A stretch of DNA of 5,909 nt from Bacteroidota bacterium (GTDB lineage: Bacteria > Bacteroidota > Bacteroidia > Flavobacteriales > Weeksellaceae). Position numbers and translations under genes: made by a program. Shown in pieces: positions 1 through 5,220 of the stretch (position 1 is the first letter of the stretch; each line of letters begins with the position of its first letter). The notes beneath the pieces are model-generated. The model did no database searches. It was not told the origin of the DNA and worked only from the letters and a program-made list of their open reading frames with translations. The DNA lies in NCBI GenBank assembly GCA_023388015.1, contig JAEWHB010000057.1:1-5909 (forward strand), written 5' to 3'.

Positions 1-293
1 CATTTGATCTGGCGATTTTGGAAAACGGACAATATGATGAGAAATGGAAATACATCCACTTTTTGCCTGAAGAAGTTGTGAAAGTCGCGCAGGAACTGAA
101 AGCGAAACGATTTATGCCGGTTCATAACTCCAAATTTAAATTGGGGAATCATACTTGGGACGATCCGATGAAACGTGTAATCATCGAAGCAGAAAAAGTT
201 GGGATGCCGTATGTGACGCCCAAAATCGGCGAAATTTTCTTTTTGAAAGATTCCACTCAAAATTTCACAAAATGGTGGGAAGGATTGAAATAA
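1..293 (+). CDS. Metallo-beta-lactamase-fold metallohydrolase, C-terminal part (UlaG / NAPE-PLD-like)
   Basis: This is the last 96 codons of a gene that begins before the window; the reading frame is open from base 3 and ends with TAA at 291-293. The fragment opens with FDLAILENGQYD, which fits the late metal-binding strand of the UlaG/NAPE-PLD branch of the MBL fold, where the Asp (bases 6-8) bridges the two metals. Further on, MPVHNSKFKLGNHTWDDP fits that branch's last metal ligand His (bases 123-125) followed by an H-x-W-D/E-x-P segment. The family hydrolyses phosphodiester or lactone-type bonds with one or two metal ions. The substrate cannot be read from this piece, and the HxHxDH motif lies outside the window, so completeness and localisation are unknown. 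The TTG at base 18 is an internal Leu codon, not a start. The end overlaps the next gene by 22 nt, which suggests co-transcription. Confidence 0.85.
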   Translation, partial: FDLAILENGQYDEKWKYIHFLPEEVVKVAQELKAKRFMPVHNSKFKLGNHTWDDPMKRVIIEAEKVGMPYVTPKIGEIFFLKDSTQNFTKWWEGLK

Positions 294-1168
294 AATTCAA
301 ATACCTAGTGTTTTGGGCGTTTTCTTTAATTGCTTTTGGTTGTAATTCGTATTCAGAATTTAAAACGGAAGATTATACTTTATTAAAAAATTCAAACGAA
401 AAGGCTGTCGTTATTCTATTTCCCTGTTATTTCTGTGATGCAGAACACACCTTATCCGAAGCAAAATTCATTGACGAATTGCTCAAGAATAAAATTTCTG
501 TAGTGTTGTTAAATGAAAATAAAAAATTATTTCTAAAAGAGTCTGATAAATATCGATTATCCAATTTCTTAAGCCAAATAATTAATCAAAATAAAATTTC
601 TGCTGATAATCTTGTTTTAGGTGGTTTTTCCAGCGGCGGAAATTTGGCCGGAAACTTATCGGTTTATATGCAGAAAAATGCTGAAATTAAACCAAAAGCC
701 GTGTTCATGGTGGATTCTCCGATCGATTTGGAGCAATTATATGTGAATTCAAAAAAGGATATTGATCTGAACTTTAATCAAAATGCGCTAGATGAAGCCA
801 TCCATGTATCCACATTTTTAGAAAATGAAATAGGAAAACCTGATGAAAAACCAAATAATTATCTCAATCATTCATTTTTTATGAATTCTCAAAAGGAAAA
901 ATTAGATTTAGAATTCTATAAAAACTTGAAAATTCGTTTTTATTCAGAGCCTGACAGTATTTGGTACAGCGAAAACAGAGGGAGAAATTTGGATGAGACA
1001 AATTATTTTCAATTAAAAATGGCGCATGAATTTTTTAGTGAAAAAGGATTGAATTCTGATTTGATTTTGACGCAGAATAAGGGCTATAGAAAGGATGAAG
1101 AGCGACATCCGCATTCATGGAGCATCGTTGATGGAAGGGATTTAGTTAGTTGGATTCTTGACAAGTAA
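272..1168 (+). CDS. Putative alpha/beta-hydrolase (esterase-like) lipoprotein
   Basis: A 298-residue protein is predicted. The ATG at 272 was chosen because it gives a proper lipoprotein signal: basic residues (R4, K8, K10), a hydrophobic stretch at 11-22 and LIAFGC with the lipidated Cys at 24. The frame is open back to 155, but that extension only shadows the upstream gene. GTG at 275 is an alternative start. The mature part has a strand VVILFP (46-51), then GGFSSGG at 117-123, a G-x-S-x-G nucleophile elbow with Ser120. Near the C-terminus HPHSWSIVD (279-287) would supply the catalytic His, most likely H281; the acid is not certain. This points to a serine hydrolase on the periplasmic side of the envelope, substrate unknown. 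Odd points are C52 and C55 (PCYFC) where an oxyanion loop is expected, and low GC of about 31%. It overlaps the MBL gene by 22 nt, so translation may be coupled. Confidence 0.75.
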   Translation: MVGRIEIKFKYLVFWAFSLIAFGCNSYSEFKTEDYTLLKNSNEKAVVILFPCYFCDAEHTLSEAKFIDELLKNKISVVLLNENKKLFLKESDKYRLSNFLSQIINQNKISADNLVLGGFSSGGNLAGNLSVYMQKNAEIKPKAVFMVDSPIDLEQLYVNSKKDIDLNFNQNALDEAIHVSTFLENEIGKPDEKPNNYLNHSFFMNSQKEKLDLEFYKNLKIRFYSEPDSIWYSENRGRNLDETNYFQLKMAHEFFSEKGLNSDLILTQNKGYRKDEERHPHSWSIVDGRDLVSWILDK

Positions 1169-1179
1169 ATACAATTCCC

Positions 1180-1211
1180 ACAATTCATCCTTGAAAAATA
1201 ACAGTTCATCC
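1180..1211 (+). promoter_or_regulatory. Tandem direct repeat, candidate LytTR-regulator operator
   Basis: ACAATTCATCC (1180-1190) and ACAGTTCATCC (1201-1211) are 11-bp copies differing at one base, with a 21-bp period and a 10-bp gap. A partial third copy, ACAATTC, starts at 1171. The first nine bases of the second copy fit the published general LytTR pattern [TA][AC][CA]GTTN[AG][TG]; counted as 9-mers the gap is 12 bp, the usual spacing for this family. The pair is non-coding and ends 8 bp before the predicted -33 box of an operon that itself encodes a LytTR regulator. The repeat is seen directly; binding by the regulator at 3902-4645 is inferred. Confidence 0.5.
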
Positions 1212-1219
1212 GAAAGTTT

Positions 1220-1250
1220 TTTGATAAATTTATTTCCCGGGCGAATTTTG
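1220..1250 (+). promoter_or_regulatory. Predicted Bacteroidota-type promoter of the TPR/kinase operon
   Basis: TTTG at 1220-1223 is followed after 19 bp by GAATTTTG at 1243-1250, close to the Bacteroidota -33/-7 pattern TTTG-N19-TAnnTTTG (first base of the -7 box is G instead of T). It would start transcription near 1255-1258, leaving a leader of about 20 nt before the ATG at 1277. The position in a 108-nt intergenic gap just after the direct repeat supports it. AT-rich DNA makes chance matches common. Confidence 0.4.
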
Positions 1251-1276
1251 TCCCAAGAAATTCAAAATCAAAAATT

Positions 1277-1912
1277 ATGTATCGGATTATTTTATTTATG
1301 ACAATTTTGCTTAGTAGCTGGTTTGTAAATGCGCAAACCCAATACGAAACTGAAATGACCAAAGCGCTCACTTCTTTCAAAGAAGCCCAATCGGCAGATG
1401 ATATGGAGAAAGCGGCACAGCATTTTGACCGAATTGCTAAAGTAGAAACCCAAAACTGGTTGCCGCTTTATTATTCGATTTTCATCCGAACTTTAAATGC
1501 ATTTTCGCAAGAAAAATCAAAAGCAATCAAAACGGTGGATGAGTTGGAAACCAAGTATCTTATTTTGGATGAACTCGCACCTGGAAATTCAGAAGTCCTG
1601 ACACTCCGAGGATTATTCCGAACGGTGAAAGTTGCCAAAGATCCGGAAACTTATGCCATGCCGCTTTCGGGAGCAATCATCAAAGATTATGATGATGCGT
1701 TGAAAATTGATTCAAAAAATCCGCGTGCCTTGTACCTGATGGCGCAATACAATATGGGCGGAGCCGAATTCTGGGGCAAAAATCCCAAAGAATATTGTCC
1801 GCAGATTGAACGTGCAAAGGCGCTTTTTGAAACTGAAAACAAGGAAAACTTCGAACCCGTATGGGGCGAACAGCAAGTTGATGAAATTCTGAATTCAACT
1901 TGTAAAAAATAA
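1277..1912 (+). CDS. Secreted TPR-like protein, first gene of the two-component operon
   Basis: A 211-residue protein with a clear Sec signal peptide: hydrophobic stretch at 4-17 and a likely cut after VNA, between A19 and Q20. It has no lipobox, so it should be free in the periplasm or outside. The mature chain is helical and TPR-like: a repeat-like part around 26-70 (AQHFDRIAKVE, then WLPLYYSIFI), a middle part around 88-117 (LDELAPGNSEVLTLRGLF), and the best TPR-like segment at 136-160 (DYDDALKIDSKNPRALYLMA). Two mature Cys, C174 and C209, could form a disulfide. Such repeats bind proteins or peptides; no catalytic motif is seen. The ATG at 1277 keeps the whole signal peptide; Met8 would shorten it. 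The kinase gene follows after 31 nt, so an accessory or sensing role for the kinase is possible but inferred only from position. Confidence 0.8.
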   Translation: MYRIILFMTILLSSWFVNAQTQYETEMTKALTSFKEAQSADDMEKAAQHFDRIAKVETQNWLPLYYSIFIRTLNAFSQEKSKAIKTVDELETKYLILDELAPGNSEVLTLRGLFRTVKVAKDPETYAMPLSGAIIKDYDDALKIDSKNPRALYLMAQYNMGGAEFWGKNPKEYCPQIERAKALFETENKENFEPVWGEQQVDEILNSTCKK

Positions 1913-1929
1913 ACCTCAAAATTAATTTG
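1900..1929 (+). promoter_or_regulatory. Possible secondary promoter before the histidine kinase
   Basis: TTG at 1900-1902, 19 bp, then TTAATTTG at 1922-1929 resembles the -33/-7 pattern of Bacteroidota (TAnnTTTG with one mismatch). The spacing is the same as in the predicted promoter at 1220-1250. The leader to the ATG at 1944 would be only about 8-10 nt. No second copy of the ACArTTCATCC repeat is present here, so any such start would lack that control. Confidence 0.25.
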
Positions 1930-1943
1930 AATCAAGTGTTCCG

Positions 1944-3299
1944 ATGAAAAATATGCCCAAACATATCCGCAATATTTCCGTTATTTCGGTGCTTATTTCA
2001 TTGTTTTTCATCTTGTTGTACATCTTCAACAACAATCAACTTCCCGGCTGGAAAGACATATTAACCAATTTTCTATGGACTTTGTTTTTCACTACGGGAC
2101 TTTATTTTGCCAATGCACCGGTTTCCGATTTTGTAGAAAATAACTTTCCCGGGTTTGATTGGAAAAGTTTTACCAAGCGCTTACTGACCGGAATTTTGGG
2201 GAGCAGTATTGTAACACTTTTGGCGGGAGGAATTCTCTATTTTGTGATGCTGCTCGTATTGGGAAATGACTTAAAAGATTCTACGAATTGGATACTTTCC
2301 ATGAAATCTTTGGGTTCTCTGAGTAGGTTGATTTGGATTGCTACGACCATTGCCACTATTTTTCATGTCATTGCCTTAATTCAGCATTATCAGGCCAATA
2401 AATTAAAAGAACAAAAAGAAAAAATAATTCAGATCTCCACTGAACACGAATCACTGAAATCCCAGATCGGACCGCATTTTTTGTTCAATAGCCTGAATGT
2501 TCTCAATGGATTGATTGAAGAAAACCCTGACAGAGCGCAGGAATTTGTAGGCGAACTTTCATTGGTTTACCGGTATGTACTAGAGCAAAAAGACAAAGCA
2601 CTGGTTTCACTTGAAGAAGAAATTGATTTCAGCCGGACCTATATGAACCTGGTTCAAAAAAGATATGAAGACGGACTTGAATTTGAGATATCAGAAAATC
2701 TACCGAAAGGTTTACAGATTGTGCCGCTATCCTTGCAGATTTTATTGGAAAACTGTATCAAGCACAACCGAATTTCAAGTGAAGAACCTTTGAAAGTTAA
2801 AGTTTTAGTTGAAAATGATTATTTGCTGATAATTAACAATTTACAAATAAAAAATCAAATGCATAACAGCACGGGAAAGGGACTTCAGAACATCAGAGAC
2901 CGTTACAAATCCTTTACCCGAAAAGAAGTTGAAATCAGTCGTACGGCTGAAGAATTTATTGTCAAAATCCCCTTATTAACCGAAAAAATTATGGCTATGG
3001 AAGTTCATCAAAATTATACAGAAGAAGAAATTAAAGCCGCACAAAAGCGTGTGAAAGATGTTCAAGATTTTTATTGGAATCTGGCGAGTTACATCATTGT
3101 GAATTTGTTTTTGACCTTTTTGGATCTGCGGGACGGCAGTTATGACTGGGCATTTTGGTCACTGCTTGGATGGGGAATGGGTGTGTTTTTCCATTATGTG
3201 GAAGTTTATGGATTTTTTAATTCAAGCTCTTGGAAAGACAGAATGATTCAAAAAGAATTGGAGAGAAGACAGCAAGAACGTAATCGATTTTTTGAATAA
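1944..3299 (+). CDS. LytS/YesM-type membrane histidine kinase fused to a C-terminal 2TM domain
   Basis: A 451-residue sensor kinase of the His_kinase (PF06580) family. Four membrane helices are visible at about 10-28, 39-56, 80-106 and 127-147, with no large extracellular domain. A coiled linker (150-172) leads to QIGPHFLFNSLN, where H178 is the phospho-acceptor. The ATPase part shows the N box LLENCIKHN (267-275, N270) and the glycine box STGKGLQNIRDRY (309-321). The kinase domain ends around 345 (VKIPLL). Then comes a 2TM domain (PF13239 type, about 352-451) with helices at about 376-393 and 403-424 and the motifs DLRDGSYDW and GWGMGVFFH. This tail is about 47% identical by eye to the free protein at 3585-3881, and M352 (base 2997) aligns with that protein's start Met. 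The partner should be the LytTR regulator three genes on. Met4 is an alternative start. The signal sensed is unknown. Confidence 0.92.
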   Translation: MKNMPKHIRNISVISVLISLFFILLYIFNNNQLPGWKDILTNFLWTLFFTTGLYFANAPVSDFVENNFPGFDWKSFTKRLLTGILGSSIVTLLAGGILYFVMLLVLGNDLKDSTNWILSMKSLGSLSRLIWIATTIATIFHVIALIQHYQANKLKEQKEKIIQISTEHESLKSQIGPHFLFNSLNVLNGLIEENPDRAQEFVGELSLVYRYVLEQKDKALVSLEEEIDFSRTYMNLVQKRYEDGLEFEISENLPKGLQIVPLSLQILLENCIKHNRISSEEPLKVKVLVENDYLLIINNLQIKNQMHNSTGKGLQNIRDRYKSFTRKEVEISRTAEEFIVKIPLLTEKIMAMEVHQNYTEEEIKAAQKRVKDVQDFYWNLASYIIVNLFLTFLDLRDGSYDWAFWSLLGWGMGVFFHYVEVYGFFNSSSWKDRMIQKELERRQQERNRFFE

Positions 3300-3313
3300 T
3301 TAAACTAAAATCT

Positions 3314-3601
3314 ATGAAAATTCAGAAAACAATAGAAAAAGAATTCAGACACATTGAAAAAACCGTGAAAGATATTCAGGATTTTTACCTGATTTTAGTC
3401 GGCTATGTGGTGATGTTGGGTTACCTGCATTGGTTGGATTTAAGAGATGGAACTTATGATTGGGCGTACTGGCCGGCGATAGGATTTACGATGAGTTTGA
3501 TTTGGTTTGCCTTTGTTATGTTGCCCGGAAAATTCAAGGATAAATTAATTCGAAAAGAACTTCGAAAACAAAAAAATAAAGACAATGGAACCGAAACATA
3601 A
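3314..3601 (+). CDS. Small 2TM-domain membrane protein, divergent copy
   Basis: A 95-residue protein with a basic, helical N-terminus, two membrane helices (about 24-41 and 51-69) and a basic tail rich in Lys and Arg, so both ends are probably in the cytoplasm. KDIQDFY (19-25) and LDLRDGTYDWAYW (41-53) match the fused 2TM domain of the upstream kinase (KDVQDFY, LDLRDGSYDWAFW). The second helix, however, lacks the GWGxGxxFH stretch shared by the other two modules and reads GFTMSLIWFAF. It starts 14 nt after the kinase stop and overlaps the next gene by 17 nt, so it belongs to the same transcript. The 2TM family has no established function; modulation of the kinase or pairing with the other 2TM modules is a guess from context. 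Confidence 0.85.
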   Translation: MKIQKTIEKEFRHIEKTVKDIQDFYLILVGYVVMLGYLHWLDLRDGTYDWAYWPAIGFTMSLIWFAFVMLPGKFKDKLIRKELRKQKNKDNGTET

Positions 3602-3881
3602 TTATACGACGGAAGAATACCAGCGAGCCAAAAAAGCTGTGGAAGAAAAAATAGGCTTTTACATCCATCTTGCCTGCTATCTGATTGTAAATGGTTATTT
3701 TATATTTTTAAATCTGAAAAACGGAGGTCATTTTTGGGCGATTTATCCGTTGGCAGGTTGGGGTATTGGGATTGTTTTTCACGGTTTAAGCGTTTTCGGA
3801 TTTTTCAATAATTCAAATTGGAAAGAACGTCAGGTGTTGAAAGAGTTGGAAAAACAACGCCGAATCCGAAACGGAAAATAA
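3585..3881 (+). CDS. Small 2TM-domain membrane protein
   Basis: A 98-residue protein with the full 2TM layout: amphipathic N-terminus MEPKHNYTTEEYQRAKK, first helix about 25-44, short turn with NGGHFWAIYP, second helix about 56-74 with GWGIGIVFH (58-66, H66), then NNSNWKERQVLKELEKQRR, a charged tail. About 46 of 98 positions equal the C-terminal domain of the kinase encoded at 1944-3299, so the two are paralogous modules. The ATG at 3585 lies inside the last codons of the preceding 2TM gene in another frame (17-nt overlap), suggesting coupled translation. The regulator gene follows after 20 nt. Function is not established for the family; the conserved aromatic, Gly and His residues in the second helix suggest helix packing or ligand binding, which is inference. 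Confidence 0.87.
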   Translation: MEPKHNYTTEEYQRAKKAVEEKIGFYIHLACYLIVNGYFIFLNLKNGGHFWAIYPLAGWGIGIVFHGLSVFGFFNNSNWKERQVLKELEKQRRIRNGK

Positions 3882-3901
3882 TCCGATAAATTCAAAATTC
3901 A

Positions 3902-4645
3902 ATGAAAACAATCATCATAGAAGACGAAAAACCAGCTGCGCGTTATCTGGTAAAATTACTTCAGGAAGAAGGAATCGAACCGCTTGCTATGCTGAACAGC
4001 GTGAAAGAGTCTATCCAGTGGTTTCAAAATAACCAAGAGCCGGAATTGATTTTTTTGGACATTCAACTGGGCGATGGAATCAGTTTTGAAATTTTTGAAC
4101 AAGTCCAGCCCAAAAGTTCTATTATTTTCACAACTGCTTATGATGGATATGCGCTTAAAGCATTTAAATTCAATAGTATAGATTATTTATTGAAACCAAT
4201 TAATAAAACGGATTTACGAAAAGCCATCGCAAAATACCGTGAACGGACAAATCCCGTGGTTTGGGATGCTTTTCAGCTTCAATCTTTGTTGAACAATAAT
4301 TTTGACAATAAATACCGCGAACGCTTTTTGGTGAAAGTGGGTTCGAATTTGAAAACCATTCAGACTGAAACTATTTCCTGTTTCTGTTCAAAAAACAAAG
4401 CTACTTATCTCTTTATGGAGAATCGCGAATATCCAATTGAACAAAGTCTGGGCGATTTGGAATCTCAATTAAATCCCAAAGATTTTTTTCGAATCAGCCG
4501 GAATTCCATTGTAAATCTTCGTCATATAGAAAACATTACCACGCATTCAGGAAGTCGTTACCAGTTGTATATTAAAGGAGTGGAGGAGGAGTTGATTGTT
4601 TCGCGTGAGCGTGTAAATGATTTTAAAATCTGGCTCGAGAAATAA
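3902..4645 (+). CDS. LytTR-family response regulator
   Basis: A 247-residue DNA-binding response regulator. The receiver domain (1-115) has the acidic pair E7/D8, the phospho-acceptor D53 in LIFLDIQLGDG, the switch residue at T77/T78 (FTTAYDGYALKAF), and K98 in the LLKPI motif. After a linker, the LytTR domain (about 141-246) begins RFLVKVGSNLKTI, continues with FFRISRNSIVNLRHI (195-209), the strand-loop typical of these regulators, and closes with EELIVSRERVNDF. All expected catalytic residues are present, so it should be a working phosphorylation-dependent transcription factor, with the LytS-type kinase of the same operon as phosphodonor. It is the last gene of the operon, 20 nt after the second small 2TM gene, with no convincing promoter of its own. 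A LytTR-like direct repeat upstream of the operon (1180-1211) suggests autoregulation. Its stop is one base from the stop of the opposing lipocalin gene. Confidence 0.95.
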   Translation: MKTIIIEDEKPAARYLVKLLQEEGIEPLAMLNSVKESIQWFQNNQEPELIFLDIQLGDGISFEIFEQVQPKSSIIFTTAYDGYALKAFKFNSIDYLLKPINKTDLRKAIAKYRERTNPVVWDAFQLQSLLNNNFDNKYRERFLVKVGSNLKTIQTETISCFCSKNKATYLFMENREYPIEQSLGDLESQLNPKDFFRISRNSIVNLRHIENITTHSGSRYQLYIKGVEEELIVSRERVNDFKIWLEK

Positions 4646-4646
4646 T

Positions 4647-5180
4647 TTATGGGTTGTGTTCAACCCAAATTAAATCCGAAGTTGTATATCCGATTTCTTC
4701 CGCAATTTTTAAATAATCATTTTTGATTTCCTCCGGAATTGTCGTTTCGCGCGAAAGAATCCAAAGGTATTTCAGGCTTTCGCCCGCAACGAGTGCGTAC
4801 TGATAATTTTCATCAATCGCAATCACATTGTACCCCGAATAAAAAGGCCCGAAAAAAGAAACTTTCAGCATTCCGATGTTTTCTTCACCTACAAATTTCG
4901 CTTTTCCATTGGCTTCGCGCCATTCCTCTTTTTCGTAGTCATAGCCGCGGTTTACAACTTTTATGGAACCGTTTTCATTCAGCGAATAATGGGCAGTGGT
5001 ATTGTTCAAACCTTCTTCGTATTTGAAATCAAGTCGGGCAATTTCATACCATTTTCCCAAATATTTGTCCTTTTGAAATCCCTGAACAGCTTGCGCATTA
5101 TCAGGAATTGTACTGCCACAGGAAGTCAGTAGAAAAAAACCTGAGAGAAGTGCAACGGGAAAGAATTTTATTAGTCTCAT
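4647..5180 (-). CDS. blc: Bacterial lipocalin lipoprotein (Blc-like)
   Basis: A 177-residue outer-membrane-type lipoprotein. The signal peptide has R2 and K5, a hydrophobic stretch at 6-18, and the lipobox LTSC with lipidated C21. The mature part carries the lipocalin signature YLGKWYEIARLD (40-51; G42-x-W44), then FKYEEGLNNTTAHY, the strand YNVIAID (117-123), YALVAG (128-133) and LWILSRE (139-145) with the Arg that packs against Trp44 in lipocalins. These blocks and the length agree well with E. coli Blc. Members bind fatty acids or lysophospholipids and are linked to membrane maintenance under stress; the ligand here is inferred. The start ATG (5178-5180) follows an A-rich leader (CTAAAAAAAACGAAAG on the coding strand) of the kind Bacteroidota use instead of a Shine-Dalgarno. 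It lies 40 nt after the DUF72 gene on the same strand and is probably co-transcribed with it. Confidence 0.93.
   Translation of the reverse strand: MRLIKFFPVALLSGFFLLTSCGSTIPDNAQAVQGFQKDKYLGKWYEIARLDFKYEEGLNNTTAHYSLNENGSIKVVNRGYDYEKEEWREANGKAKFVGEENIGMLKVSFFGPFYSGYNVIAIDENYQYALVAGESLKYLWILSRETTIPEEIKNDYLKIAEEIGYTTSDLIWVEHNP
4650..4667. terminator. Short hairpin at the convergent gene ends, possible weak terminator
   Basis: T-GGGTTG-TGTT-CAACCC-A forms a perfect 7-bp stem with a 4-nt loop. It lies right after the regulator's stop (4643-4645) and covers the last codons of the lipocalin gene on the other strand. On the + strand it is followed by AAATTAAAT and on the - strand by AAATTATTTC, so neither side has a strong T tract. 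It may act in both directions, but it could also be chance. Confidence 0.35.
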
Positions 5181-5206
5181 CTTTCGTTTTTTTTAGAATT
5201 TTCAAT

Positions 5207-5219
5207 CAATCCCGGATTG
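5207..5219. repeat. Small inverted repeat between the DUF72 and lipocalin genes
   Basis: CAATC-CCG-GATTG gives 5-bp arms around a 3-nt loop in the 40-nt gap. No T tract follows on either strand, so it does not look like an intrinsic terminator. It could be a protein site, a transcript-stabilising hairpin or chance. Confidence 0.2.
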
Positions 5220-5220
5220 C

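Noticed and set aside
155..271. N-terminal extension of the lipoprotein hydrolase to an ATG at 155
   Set aside because: This stretch is the upstream MBL gene read in another frame; the product would bury the signal peptide 39 residues inside the protein. The ATG at 272 gives a normal lipoprotein signal.
1084..1380. Minus-strand ORF spanning the intergenic gap before the TPR gene, and minus ORFs at 1680-1935
   Set aside because: They run antisense to the hydrolase and TPR genes and have no recognisable domain; 1084-1380 also covers the direct repeat and promoter.
3000..3009. GAAGTTCATC, resembling half of the operator repeat
   Set aside because: It is a single half-site inside the kinase coding region with no partner at 21 bp and is explained by the codons for E-V-H-Q.
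3314..3881. The two small 2TM genes as one gene broken by a frameshift
   Set aside because: Each encodes a complete 2TM module with its own start, two helices and charged tail; the 17-nt overlap is ordinary operon packing.
3882..3901. TAAATTCA before the response regulator as a -7 box
   Set aside because: No TTG lies at a suitable distance upstream and the gene sits 20 nt behind its neighbour, so a separate promoter is not supported.
4739..5026. Plus-strand ORF opposite the lipocalin gene, and similar ORFs opposite DUF72 (5344-5556, 5459-5824)
   Set aside because: They lie antisense to well-recognised genes, show no family motif or leader, and are rich in Ser/Arg as expected of shadow frames.
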